This document shows, one piece after another, positions 24,025 to 36,336 of a stretch of 64,000 bases of DNA. Positions within the stretch are counted from its first letter, which is position 1; each line of letters starts with the position of its first letter. The stretch lies in assembly GCA_905160935.1 (NCBI GenBank), contig CAJHZI010000370.1, positions 230,001 through 294,000 on the forward strand. Reading direction: 5' to 3'. The position numbers were made by a program, and so were the translations under genes. The notes beneath the pieces are model-generated. The model saw only the letters and a list, made by a program, of their open reading frames with translations. It was not told where the DNA came from and did no database searches. Source of the DNA: Enchytraeus crypticus. Its lineage: Eukaryota; Annelida; Clitellata; Enchytraeida; Enchytraeidae.

Positions 24025-24232
24025 GTATATATATATATATTTATATATATATCTTTATATATATATCTTTATATATATATATATATCTTTATGTATATAT
24101 ATCTTTATATATATATATATATCATATTTTTATATATCATATATACATATTTCAATCTACAACATATATATACATGTATATACATGTATATACACGTATA
24201 TATATATATAAATTATATATATACACTGTGTT
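23986..24232. repeat. Compound (TA)n-rich microsatellite
   Basis: TA runs with interspersed tctt and catg variants. Confidence 0.9.
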
Positions 24233-24239
24233 CTTTATA

Positions 24240-24803
24240 ACTGATACCCCAAATTGTTTTAACAATAAAGTTGACCGATGTTCATGAAATTTACAATACT
24301 TGACCATCAGCTAATTCTACAAAACAGAGAAATTTCGTTTGAATATCTTTAAAACATGAAAGTTAGAGTTTCGCGAATATGAGTTGGGTCAGATAAGAAA
24401 TTTCCAATACAGGATTACGGGCGTGTTATATTTAGCGTAGATTATCTCTATAAAAATACTAGCTAACACGCAATATAAAATTTCTGCTACTGCTATTTTG
24501 AAGAGCAATCATTTATTTTCAAAATGACGTAATATGCGTGCTGATATGTTCTTAATTGACAAAGTTATTGAACTTTTAATGCTTTTCCAAACTACACAGA
24601 TTAAATATCATGATCGATATCCAAGTCAGTTTCCTACAAATGACTCTTCTACAGTAAATAAGATAATAGTTATTGCACATAAAAGGCTATATAAACTCTA
24701 CTTAACTATCAAATTTATATATTTTAAAATGACAGGGGTAAAGCAAACCTACAATTTAATTATACACAACCTTATAATATGTAATTAGCCTTTTAAATTC
24801 TTA
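24240..24803. other. Non-coding interval, no gene seen
   Basis: AT-rich. Starts cactgtgttctttataactgatacccc, which resembles a transposon end, but no inverted partner was found nearby. Confidence 0.35.
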
Positions 24804-24811
24804 TAATAAAC

Positions 24812-25779
24812 CACACCTGCAGTCTTCGAGACCTGGTCTTGATCTCCAGACCGTTTGAGACCGGTTTTTGCCGGTCTTGGTCTCGAAGACTCCGGTCTTG
24901 GTCCAGAGCGATTGGTCTCAAATATTTTGATGACCACTGTGTTTTACTTCGATTATTTTCAATAAGTTGTGAAAGGGCAATTTGCAAAAACGAACGAAAC
25001 ATAATTAGTGATAAATAATTTGACCAACCCTCCTAGAATCGGGCTTGCAATTGAAGCACAGTTGTACATCCTAGTTGACGTGCCCGGACAAACTAATTAA
25101 TCACAGCTTGAAGCAAGGTGTCTTTCTTGATCTTGGTATTGGTCTCGGCCTCGAAGGTCCGGTCTTGGTCTCAAGAGTATTGTATGTCAGTGAGGACAAC
25201 ACACTACAAGAAGGAAATTGAACTTACTGAAGTAGTGCAAAGAAGAGCATTAAGAATAATTAAGGGATTCAAAGCATTAAGGCATGAGGAGAGGCTAAGG
25301 GCAGTTCAACTGACAGTCCTAGAAACCAGGAGAATTACAGGTGATCATATAGAGATAAATAAAAAATAAAAATAAAAATTAATGCATGGGCTTACCGAAT
25401 TAAGAGCTACAGATTTTTTCAATTTCTCCAATAATGGTTTAAGAGGTCATAGCTATAAGTTGTTTAAGCCTAGTGTACGGATACACATAGGAAAGTTTTC
25501 ATTTTCTTATAGGGTGATGGATAGGTGGAACTCTTTGAGTGAAGAGGTTGTGATTTGTGAATGCGGTGTCGGTGAACAGTTTAAAAACAAGCTGGATGTT
25601 GTAATCATGATTGGGCATTGAAATGAGCCCTTAGAGTTCTTCCCTTTTTCCTGCTACCTAAGTTTTAAGAAAGATTGGAATAATGAAAGATGGTATCAGT
25701 TGTGCTAAGTTCTGGTCTTGGTCTCGAGGGGTCTGGTCTTCGTCTTGGTCAAGGAGTTTTGGTCTCGACTACAAGTCTG
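24812..25779. mobile_element. hAT-like element, CGAGACC family, with LINE inserted
   Basis: The left end cacacctgcagtcttcgag is matched by the inverted right end (reverse complement cagacttgtagtcgagacc) apart from small indels. taataaac at 24804-24811 and 25780-25787 is a perfect 8-bp target duplication, the hAT hallmark. Inside are several ggtcttggtctcg sub-terminal repeats. A LINE-D fragment interrupts it (about 25175-25690). No transposase is visible. Confidence 0.8.
25175..25690 (+). pseudogene. LINE-D (CR1-like) 3' fragment inside a hAT element
   Basis: Encodes EVVQRRALRIIKGFKALRHEERL and, after a frame break, NNGLRGHSYKLFKPSVR, matching the second LINE-D copy at 55495-56160. This is the C-terminal region of a CR1-type RT protein. 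3' end near gaataatgaaaga. Confidence 0.7.
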
Positions 25780-25824
25780 TAATAAACCTTATAATTAACC
25801 TCATAATTTCTTTTGTCCATGGCA

Positions 25825-25870
25825 TATATAGTACAACATGAACCAGCCAGTACGCAGTGCATTAAAGTAG
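25825..25870 (+). repeat. LINE-A 3'-end relic
   Basis: aaccagccagtacgcagtgcatta matches the last bases of LINE-A (accagccagtaggcagtgcacta). Confidence 0.5.
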
Positions 25871-26135
25871 GAAGGCTTTAATATATGAAATTGTTATTAC
25901 TTTTCTTTTTCTTTTCTCTGTGTAACGTCACTTTGTGGACACCAGAGCAGCCTCTTACTTTCTGTCTCCACTGATACCGGTCCTGGGCAAGATCATACAC
26001 ATCACTCTGTGCTAGGTTATATTTAGTGTCTATTTGTTCTACATTTTTATTATATTGTATAATTAAAGTATATTTATTTCCCATAGTAGTTTCATTTTAT
26101 TATTTGTTATTCTATAATTTAGAGCATTTCTTACT

Positions 26136-27383
26136 ACTACTACTACTGAGATTGCGCTACGTCCTATTTGGACCCAGCAGTAGGTTTCAAGGTTAATTGA
26201 CTCCACTTCACTCTATCCTCAGCCAGATCACAGATGCTCTCATCTAATATGTTCAAATTCTGATTTATATCTTTGAGATCTTTATTTAATAATTTGATCC
26301 ATGTTTGTTTATTTTTACAACCTCTTTGTTTTGTCTGAGATTTTTTATTCTCATTTAAAGCAAGTTTTACAGGTGCATTGTTCGGTAACCTAAGTAAGCG
26401 ACCTATCCACTTTAGTCTTCGTGTTTTAATTGCAAGACTCCCTTTTTTCATTTGTTCTGATGTATAAGTTATCGTTGCTTATAATGTGAGGGTAATATAT
26501 TTTAAGTATTTTTCTTAATAGACTTCTATGAAATATGTCAATTTCATGTTCCTGTTTTGAAGTTAATGTCCATAGCTCACTATTATATAAGTAAACTGGC
26601 ATAATATAAGCATTGAATATATTTATTCTTGTTTTCATTGTTATTTTGCTATTTGTTAGTTTCATCTGGTATTTATTAAAAATAGCCGTACACAATTGCT
26701 TTCTATAGATCATGTCTCTTTCAGTATCCAAGTAAGAACCTAAATATTTGAATAATAGATATAATTTTTTTATATTTCTTCCATTCCTGATCATTTTTGT
26801 TTAAAATGGTATATTTTTCTGTTTTATCTGTGTTTAGTTTTAAATCTCTCTTATTCAGTTTATCATTGACTTCCTTTTGAATTTTTTCTGTTATATTTTT
26901 GCATGTGCTTACATATGCAATATCATCTGCAAACTGCTGATCAATATTTATACCCATTTCTCGTTTTATGCTATAGTTATGTTCTATAATATGATTAGGA
27001 ATTAATTCTTCATATGGTATATTTTCTTTGGAGTATGAGTGCTCTTCAATTTGGTTTGCTATTTGAATTTGGTTCTCATGTTTGTTTAAGCTATTTGCAA
27101 AGGTAAAATATGAAAAGTACCGGGCTTAAGCAATCTCCTTGTGGTATTCCAATATTAGTTTCAAACTCATTTCCAGTTACATCTCCATTTTCTTAAAATT
27201 ACATCATCAATGATAAGTTTTATTATATGCAGTTCGTCCTGATCAATTATTTTACTTAAATCCTCTAATAATTTATTTCTATTGACAGTATCAAACGCCT
27301 TACTCATGTCTAGAAGCATGATTTCTATTTCTGAGTTTTTGTTTGTTATTGCTTTTTCCATAAGAAGTTTTAATGTTAGGACG
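26136..27383 (-). pseudogene. LINE-C non-LTR retrotransposon, 5'-truncated
   Basis: Minus-strand frames in order: MLLDMSKAFDTVNR (27167-27361), QQFADDIAYVST (26721-26957), then FKYLGSYLDTERD and YLYNSELWTLTSKQ (26426-26794), then RRLKWIGRLLRLPNNAPVK (26164-26451). These are RT palm, active site and C-terminal regions of a family distinct from LINE-A and CR1. Frames are broken between blocks. The 3' end carries a (TAG)n-type tail. atttcttact at 26126-26135 and 27384-27393 is a 10-bp target duplication. Confidence 0.8.
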
Positions 27384-27393
27384 ATTTCTTACT

Positions 27394-27708
27394 GGAGTAT
27401 TACTTTAGAACCATAACACTCTCATATCAGAGAAAGCTTGCGCTCTTAAACAAAATCAATATTATTTAATGACGTTATTAGTAATTATGCAATAAGTAGG
27501 CGTAACAAAATAGTAAGTTTAAAAAAAATATCTACATGATAAAATATCTACCGTCCTTTCTGCGAGTTTGGATGATATTTTAACGAATACTGCTACTTAA
27601 TAGTTTCTGAATCTAAACAGGATTGAAGAATTCTATTTGTATAAAAGGCAGTTAGGGAAATAAATAAAGAGTGAAAACAAGTGTGTTAGTTTCATTGTAA
27701 ATATTGGC
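27394..27708. other. Non-coding interval, no gene seen
   Basis: AT-rich sequence between the LINE-C copy and the first long direct repeat. No exon or known repeat recognised. Confidence 0.5.
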
Positions 27709-28434
27709 ATATTATCATATATTTAATTTTAAATGTTAAACATAAAATGTCGTGAAATTATTTATCCACGATGCTCATTATCACTTTTAATACCATTGAC
27801 TTAAACAGTTAGACAGTTTGTAGTCACAGGTCCATGTCACTGGTCCTGCGAATGTTAGAGAATTTTAATATCGTAAATGATAACGCTGGATAGCATGATA
27901 AGCAACGATAACTTATACATCAGAACAAATGAAAAAAATGGAGTCTTGCAATTAAAACACGAAGACTAAAATGGATAGGTCACTTACTTAGGTTACCGAA
28001 CAATGCGCCTGTAAAACTTGCTTTAAATGAGAATAAAAAATCTCAGACAAAACAAATAGGTTGTCAAAATAAACAAACATGGATCAAATTAGTAAATAAA
28101 GATCTCAAAGATATAAATCAGAATTTCAACATATTGGATGAGGGCATCTGTGATCTGGCTGAGGATAGAGCGAAGTGGAGTCAATTAACCTTGAAGCCTA
28201 CTGCAGGGTCCAAATTGGACGTAGTGCAGTCTCAGTAGTAGTAGTATATTGTCATATATTTAATTTTAAATGTTAAACATAAAATGTCGTGAAATTATTT
28301 ATCCACGATGCTCATTATCACTTTTAATACAATTGACTGAAACAGTTAGACAGTTTGTAGTCAGAGGTCCATGTCACTGGTCCTGCGAATGTTAGATATT
28401 TTTAATATCGTAAATGATAACGTTGGATAGCATG
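27709..28434. repeat. 189-bp direct repeats flanking a LINE-C fragment
   Basis: 27709-27897 and 28246-28434 align over 189 bp without gaps and with about seven mismatches (roughly 4%). They lie directly on either side of the LINE-C fragment at 27898-28245. The simplest reading is an exceptionally long target-site duplication. Confidence 0.85.
27898..28245 (+). pseudogene. LINE-C 3' fragment, heavily 5'-truncated
   Basis: 348 bp matching the 3' end of LINE-C in the opposite orientation to the copy at 26136-27383: aaacacgaagactaaaatggataggt, then ccgaacaatgcgcctgtaaa and aaattggacgtagtgcag, ending in a (TAG)n tail. No coding function. Confidence 0.85.
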
Positions 28435-28739
28435 TTTCAAGTCTTAACAGAATTTTGCCAGAATTTTATTAGAACAGCTATCATCCTTCAGCAAACATAT
28501 TCCTTTAGCACTCTGTAGCGGGAATTGGAAATATAAGTACAAGGCTTATTTCAATTCACAATCAGATGTAAAATAAATACTTTTGTTCTTTTTGTTATGG
28601 TAGAGTTACAAATATGATTAGCGCTAAAATACTGACAAAACTCACGTTGATCTCAGAAATCTAAGCCATTATAGTAAAAATTTTATGCAAAATCTATTTT
28701 CTGTGTATTCAAAACGCATTCTAAATGACGCTTTGCGAG

Positions 28740-28805
28740 GAGTATATGTTCTGTAATGGGTAGAGCGTCAACATCCCTATCCTGACTCTATGAGTTCGAT
28801 TTTAT
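28740..28805 (+). repeat. tRNA-like pol III head, possible SINE
   Basis: taatgggtagagcgtcaac resembles an A box and tatgagttcgatttt a B box, with tRNA-like spacing. No acceptor stem pairing is seen, so this is not a functional tRNA gene. Confidence 0.35.
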
Positions 28806-28962
28806 TTTACTGCGTAATTTTAAAATTTAAAATATCTATTTTATTATGTTTTCTCCTTTTATTAAACAGTTGTGTAGGGATAAGACTAATATATTGACAG
28901 CTATTGGTTAGTATTGGAATGTAGAGTTGGATTCAAGGTTTAATGATGCTATGTTTATTCTG

Positions 28963-28963
<1 letters not shown>

Positions 28964-29034
<71 letters not shown>
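28964..29034. repeat. (TA)n microsatellite
   Basis: Pure TA run. Confidence 0.95.
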
Positions 29035-29038
<4 letters not shown>

Positions 29039-29309
29039 AGTGGTAAGGAAAAAGCAGAAACTGAGTTTTCAGTCTAACTAGTAGTATAGCGAAATATAAT
29101 ATTTGAGAATGTATTATTAAGGATAATGCGGGTCTTTTTGGAAGTAAAGAAGCTAATAAGAAATATTTTCAACGTACTAGTAGACGTTCCTGTCTGACTA
29201 ACTTATTCGACTTCTTGGGGGTTTGTATCTAAAGAATTTGTCAAAGGTGGACTTTTCATATTTGGATTTTTCGAAAGTTTTGACTAAGTCCCATGTATAT
29301 ATATATATA

Positions 29310-30053
29310 CAGGGTGAGTAAAAAAAAGATAACACCTGCAAAAAATTTGAATATCTCGGGCTATTTTTAATATTTTCAAATAAAACTTTTACCAATTACT
29401 AAAGAACCAATTTCTGATGGGGTGGCCAATTTTCATCCATTTTGGTATACAGATTGGCCAGTTATGTAAGTTTCAGCAGAGCAACCCCCCATTTTTACCT
29501 AAAAATGGCGTAAAGCACTTCCTGCAGTTCTGTCTTGTTTTTAGGCTTCGGCTGGTGTTTCTGATAGAGATGCAGCATTGTTCCACTGACATAGTAATCC
29601 AAAGGATTTAGATCGGAAGAGTTTGGAGGCCATTTATTCTTCTTAATGAAATCCGGGTTTCTCTCGCTGATCCATTCCTGTGCATGACGAAATGCATGAG
29701 CCGGAGCACCATTCTGCTGAATGATGAAGCCATTTGGTAGAAGAGCATAGCAATCATCAAACAGCTCCGGAAGCAAAGTATTGACATAATACTGAGAGTT
29801 CACCTTTAGTTTCTCATCAATGAAGTGCAATCTGCCCTTACTGTTGCAGCAAATGCCATTTTAGGTCAAAACGGGGGGGGTTGCTCTGCTGGAACTTGTA
29901 TAACTAGCCCATCTATGACTTAAAATGGATGAAAATTGGTCACCCCATCAGAAATTAGTCCTTTAGTAATTGGTAAAAGTTTTATTGAAAAATATTACCA
30001 ATAGCCTGAGATATTCAAATTTTTTGCAGGTGTTATAATTTTTTTTACTCACC

Positions 30054-30056
<3 letters not shown>
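29310..30056 (-). mobile_element. Mariner (DD37D-like) deletion derivative with long TIRs
   Basis: 747-bp element with outer ends cagggtgagtaaaa and ttactcaccctg and a TA on each side (29308-29309, 30057-30058); it sits in a TA microsatellite. The inverted repeats extend inward about 190-200 bp on each side. Inside, the minus-strand frame 29495-29830 keeps only the C-terminal 111 residues of a transposase. These include QQNGAPAH, where the family has a catalytic Asp in place of Asn, and PPNSSDLNPLDYY with the third catalytic Asp, 37 residues later. The loss of the N-terminal half and the Asp-to-Asn change mean it cannot be autonomous. Confidence 0.88.

Positions 30057-30125
<69 letters not shown>
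30057..30125. repeat. (TA)n microsatellite
   Basis: TA run on the right flank of the mariner element, probably the insertion target. Confidence 0.95.
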
Positions 30126-30128
<3 letters not shown>

Positions 30129-30993
30129 AGAGATTTAATACAAATTTACAAGCGATAGCGGTGATAGCGGGAAATACACTAATAGCCAATTTTATGACAT
30201 TCTAATAGATAGCTACCCATGGTTTTATCGATGGGATAGTCCCTTTTGGATCCTATGAACAGTTTTTGAGCCACTAAAGTCTGCATATTAACCGAGTGAC
30301 TTATCGTCTCTAATTCCATCGGTTAAGCCTCTGTTGCCTGGTGTAATACCACAGCCTTCATTGTTGTCAGTTACAGCGTGCTACCTGAGCCAGGAGTGGA
30401 GGAGATGTGCTTTAAATTAGGCGCGTGTGAATGGAATTTATAACCTTGTCACTTGGCCGCTAGTTTTAAACGCTGTATGGCGCGAGCCAATAGCAAAGCT
30501 TAGAGTTCTTGGAAAATTAAAGTTACTGACTCGACTTGAAGTTATGAGTCGAAAAATGCTCATAAAATGCAAAAAGCGAATATTTAGTTATACAGTCCAT
30601 AAGGACCCTTTCCATAACTAGTAAATACCAACTTATTTCGATGTGCCAATTCGAAGAATGGAGAGTTGGTTGGCCAATAGAGAACAAAGGTGTTCCTAGA
30701 GAGAGAGCATTCTGAATCGGATGATGTAAAAATGTAAAAAGGGGTGCGATGTAGGTAATTACTAATTATGTGAGCTAGTTTTAAAAACCTGATTTTTGTT
30801 TTTAAAAAACCAAAAAACACAAAAAAGACAATTAAAAAACCACAAAATGCCTTAAATTTCCTACAAACTAAATAGAATAGTGTTAGGCCTGTATTTCTTT
30901 TCTAGTTTATGGCTGTTGCAACTTGCCAATAATTGAACATTATTATTGAGTCATTAATTATAAATCATTATTGAAAATTAGTAATGCTGCTAA
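30126..30993. other. Non-coding interval, no gene seen
   Basis: No exon or classifiable repeat. Short open frames lack motifs. Confidence 0.45.
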
Positions 30994-31005
30994 TGCAATA
31001 CTAAT

Positions 31006-33242
31006 CTCTCTCTCTTAGTGCACTGCCTACTGGTAGGTCCATGGTATATAACGCCTCCACTCTTCTCTGTCTTCCGCCTTCCTCTTCATTTCCACATAGG
31101 AGTGGGTCTTTAAATCATCTAACATACCTAATCCCAGCCTGCCCCTGCCTCTTTTTTCTTCCATTCTACCTTCTATGACCTCTTTTAATAGACCTTCCCC
31201 CCTTAGAATGTGTCCTATCCAACTCTTCTTCCTATTTCTTAATACATTTATCAACTGTCTAGCTGTGCCAACTCTCTGCAGAACTTCCTCATTTGTAACC
31301 ATTTGAGTCCAGCTAATCCTCTCCACTCTTCTCCAAATCCACATTTTCAACACCTCCAGTTTCGTAATATCTTCTTTCCTTAAGGTCCATGTCTCACATC
31401 CATACAATAGTGTGGTCCAAACTAAACTTTTCACTATCTTTATCTTTGTGTCTTTCTTTAGACTTTTTTTAAATAGTTCTTTTCTATTACCAAAGGCCAC
31501 TTTTGCTTGTGCAATCCTACTACATATCTCCGTCTCACATTTCCCATCATTGGTTATAGTATGACCCAAATATTTGAAACTCCTTACCTGTTCCAATTTC
31601 ATACCATTTATTGTGATATTAACTTCACCTTTAGTATTGGATACTCTCATAACTTTTGTCTTTTTTATATTAACCTTCTTGCCATATCTCAATGCTGTAT
31701 CATTCAGCCTATCCATTATATTCTGCAGTCCAATCTCGCTGCCCGCTACCATTCCTTGGTCATCTGCAAATCGTACATCTTGTAATAAATTCCCTCCTAC
31801 TTTTATTCCTTCCTCCAAGTCTTCCATGGCTTCCTCTATCATTGCCTCAGCGTAAATGTTAAACAGCAGCAGCGAAATGCTAAATCCTTGTCTTACTCCA
31901 CGTCCTATTTCACCTCCTTCTAAGTATTCTTGTTGGATTTTGATTACTGCTCTTTGATTCATGTACAAGTTCAAAATTAGTCTTTTATCTCTCTAGTCAA
32001 TTCCTATTCTTTTTAAGATATTCATCATCGTTATCCCATCAATCGTATCAAAGGCCTTCTCGAAGTCTACAAAGCATACAAAAACGTCATTTCCATATTC
32101 TAAGCTTCTTTCGCAAAAACCCGCATTACCCCTATTGCGTACCTTGTGCCGCATCCTTTCCTAAAACCAAATTGTGTCTTGCTCAGTATCATCTCTGCAT
32201 TCGACTGAATGCGATTATTTACTATCTTTAATAAGATCTTCGATGCATGAGGTATTAAACCGATTGTTTTGTAATCTGAACACTCTCCAGCATTGGCTTT
32301 TTGGGAATTGGAATCATCACTGACTTGGTAAAGTCGTCTGGCCAAATACCTGTATTGTACACTTCCATACATAACTCCATTAACTTATTGAGTGTTTCTC
32401 CTTCCAACATTTTCAAGAATTCTGCTAGGATTTCATCTATTCCAACTGCTTTCCCCTTCTTCTTATTGTTAATTGCAGAATAAATTTCTTCCTTCATTAT
32501 ATCTGGACCCCTTTTATTGTTTTCTATGATATTTTCATCCTCTATTTTAAAATCCTCTTGAACTGGTTTCCCAGCCTTATCATACAATTCCTCTACATAT
32601 TCTCTCCATCTTTCTTTTACTATTTCCAGCTCTGTCTTCAATTCCCCATCGTTACCCATTATACTAATGTTCTTTGCATTTCCTTTCTTTTTCGGTTTTT
32701 GTTAATATTCTGACTTACTGGTATAATAGATCCGACCTTCCTCTTCTATCATATTCTGCTAAATTATCACACTTTTCACTCCACCAATGATCTTTTGCAT
32801 TGTCTGTAATTCTTCTAAGTTCATTGTTTAAGCTTTTATATTTCCTTCGGCCATGAATGGTGTCAACACTTTTCCATTTCCTCCTTTCATCCATTTTGTC
32901 TAGCATATCGCTTGTGATCCAAGGTTTGTTAGCTGTATTTGCTTTAAGAAAACCATAAACTTCTTTAGCACCTATTTTAATAACCTCCTTTAGCTGACAC
33001 CATCTTTCATTTACCCCTGTTCTTTCGTAGTCCTTCATTTCCTTATTGTCTCTTTCCACTGCTTCCTGAAACTGACTTCTTTTCTCCTTCAATCCTTTCA
33101 AATTCCATCTCTTACTGCTTTTCTTCTTTTTCTGCAGATGAAGCCCTACTTTTGCCATTACTAGATTGTGGTCTGAATTAACATCGGCTCCTGGATAAGC
33201 CCTTGAATTCTTCACACTATTCCTTTTCCTTTGCAATACTAA
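31006..33242 (-). pseudogene. LINE-A copy, RTE-like, with part of the endonuclease
   Basis: The best LINE-A copy. 31027-31974 encodes 315 residues from MNLYMNQRAVIKIQQEY through FADDQGMV to EEWRRYIPWTYQ. 32255-32659 holds the N-terminal RT (GDDFTKSVMIPIPKK region). 32715-33239 holds the end of the endonuclease (AYPGADVNSDHNLV, the SDH motif) and the linker. Frames are separated by stops. The 3' tail is (GA)n. tgcaatactaat at 30994-31005 recurs at 37703-37714 beyond an inserted CR1, a perfect 12-bp target duplication. 5'-truncated in the endonuclease. Confidence 0.9.
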
Positions 33243-33557
33243 CATAACATAACATTACAGAGTCAGGAAGCAATTATATGCTTGTTTAAGACTCATCAGG
33301 CTCTTAACTAAAAACCAATTAATATTAATCAAACCATACAGACCCCACGCCAACATGTCAAATTTATACATAGCAAATTTATACACATGTCCTAGCCTAT
33401 GTATAACACTGAACATGCAATTAGCATCTAATTTACATGTTCTTCTGTTTATCATATTTATTTTTAAAAGCATAGACTGATTCTGCTTCCACAATTTCGC
33501 TTGACAAACTATTCCAAGCATTTATAACTCTCTGATTAAAGAAAAATTTCCTTAAAA

Positions 33558-35998
33558 CTAGTCTACTTCTACATTTACTAAGTTTAAAATATGTCCCATT
33601 GTGTTTCTATTGTTTGATAAATTAAACCAAATACTATGATTAACTTTGCTGAAGCCTTTGATTATCTTAAAAACTTCTATTAAATCTCCTCTAGTTCTTC
33701 CTTCACTTAAAGAGGTTAATCCTACGAATTTTAATCTATTCTCATAACTAAGTTTTTGACAGTCAAATACCAGCCTTGTTGCTCTGGCTTGTACCCTTTC
33801 TAATTTATCGATATATTTCTTAAGACATGGGCACCAAGCCTGAACGCAGTATTCAAGTTTGGGCCGTACAAGAGCCTTATATAGCCTTACCACAATATCT
33901 TTATTTCTACATGCAATTGTTCTTTTAATCATTCTTAATACACAATTAGCACTATTTACAACTTTACTACAATTTTCACTAAATTTAAAAGAGCTATCCA
34001 CAAAGACTCCTAAATCCCTCTCACTGTTTGTGGATTTTAGTTTAATATTGTTCAATGTATACTCAATTTCTAAATTATTATTCCCTATATGCATAACTCT
34101 ACATTTCTCAGCATTGAACTCCATTAGCCAATCCCTAGACCAGTTCTGTAATATTTTTATATCATACTTTAAAATCTCAGCATCTTCAATGTTGTTTACT
34201 ATCCTTGCTACTTTAGAATCATCTGCAAATTTACTAAATTTAGATACAATATCTATGTCAATGTCATTGATGTAAACTAAAAATAATAGAGGTCCTAAAA
34301 CAGAGCCCTGTGGCACACCACTCTTCACTGCTGCCCATTCCAAGAACTCGTCCTCGACACACATCCTTTGTTTTCTATTACTTAACCAATTACCTATCCA
34401 CTTTAAAAAAGTTTGCTCGTTATTCCATGTGCTTCAAACTTTCTAAGTAATCTTTTATGTGGAACTTTATCAAACGCTTTAGCAAAGTCTAGATATAAGT
34501 TATCAATGCTATTTTTATTATCTTCTTCTTTTGTTATATATTCTAAAAAATCTAGCATATTAGTTAAACAAGAACGCCCACTAATAAAACCATGCTGACT
34601 ATTTCTAATTAAGTTATATTCTTCCAAGAAACTAATTATTTTATCCTTAATAATGCTTTCAAATGTCTTACCCATTATACTTATTAAGCTTATAGGCCTA
34701 TAATTTTCTGCTTTATCCCTATTGCCCTTTTTATTTATTGGTACAACATTGGCATTCTTAAAATCTTGAGGAACCACCCTTGTTTTCATTGTAGCTTTCA
34801 GTAGGTTTAATAGAGCTGGTGCTAATTCATCTCTTAGCTCTGAAATCAGTTTTCCATGAATCTCATCTGGACCTTGACTTTTATTGACATTTAGCGAATT
34901 TAATTTATTTATAACGTCATCAATATCAAACTCAATATTATGTAAGGAGCATTCAAAGTTACCTTTGAAGATCCTAGCAGGTACTGGTATATTAACTAAA
35001 TCTTCTTCCACAAATACAGACGAAAAATATTTATTAAAATAGTTTGCGGTATCTTTATTATCTTCTATAATGTTGTTATATTCATCTCTTAAAGGACCAA
35101 TCTTTTTAATAACCTTTTTGTTAGCATTAGCATAGGCAAAAAAACTCTTTGCATCATTCTTTATATTACGAGCTAGCTTTTTTCAAATTCTAACTTGGCT
35201 TTTCTATTTTCTGCAACCAATTTATTAAGCTTTTTCTTATATTCACAGTATAATGATTCATCATTATTACTATTTTTTATAATTGTTCCAAGCATCTTTT
35301 TTGACTTTTCTTTTTCTTCTTACCTTTTTAGTAAACCACTTGCATCTATCTCTATTTTTGGCTTTCAATTTAATAAACTCATCACGAATCATCCTGGGAC
35401 CTGTGTTAATATTATTCCATAAGCCCTCTACGTCATCGTTATTATCATTATCACTTAAAACCATAAATACATTTCTATGCTGTATATTTCTTTTAATTTC
35501 TTCATAATTTACTTTAAAATAATCAAATTTTTGGACTTTTCTACAGATCCAACTGCACTGAATTACAAAGTTAATGGTTAGATGATCACTTGTCTGAAAA
35601 GGTTCACCTATAAGTATATCGTTAATTATTTCTTCAGAGCACAAAACAAGATCAAGGAAATTTTTGCCTCTAGTAGGCTTATTGCAATACTGTTCTAAAA
35701 AATTATTATTTATACATTCTATAAATAAGTGAGATTCATCTATGTTTTCTCTAATTCCCCAGTCCTATTCAGGATAGTTAAAATCACCCATTACTACAAC
35801 CTTCTTATCATACAATTTATCAAACACACTAAACATAGCCTCGTCATTAGTTTTTGAACTATCTGGGGCTCTATACATAACACCAATAATAATACTAATG
35901 TTCTTACATTTGATATTACACCAAATATTTTCTTTAAAGTTAGACACACATAAATCATTAACTTGACTTGGGTTCAATTCATTTTTTATATACAGCAA
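33558..35998 (-). pseudogene. CR1 ORF2: endonuclease and reverse transcriptase
   Basis: Frames in order on the minus strand: 35765-35998 (VMGDFNYPE, the endonuclease GDFN motif), 35270-35644 (TSDHLTINFVI, the SDH motif), 34403-35011 (KSQGPDEIHGKL, YRPISLISIMGKTFE, LYLDFAKAFDKVPHKRL), and 33558-34364 (SGVPQGSVLGPLLF, active-site FADDSKV, then connection and C-terminal regions). The frame changes between blocks mean at least three disruptions, so the protein is not made intact. It is very similar to the copy at 20655-21832. Confidence 0.85.
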
Positions 35999-36336
35999 AG
36001 CGCCCCCACCTCGTTTCTTGACTAAATCATTTCGATCACATCTAAATACACTGTATCAACTAAAACTAATTTCACTATCACTAATGTCATCAGACAACTA
36101 TGACTCATTGATTCCCAAAATATCTATATTTTCATCTCTAACCAACAATTCTAGTTGAGACATTTTATTTACAGTACTTCTGGAATTAAAGTAAACACAT
36201 TTTAAGCTATTTTTAACATCTAAAGGCGACGACAATAGACTCGGCTCTGCAGATCCCAAGTTTTCATCTAATTCCGAGGTGTAAACACTACCACCTCGGC
36301 TCCATTTACGTTTTTTATTAACTTACCTCTTAATTT

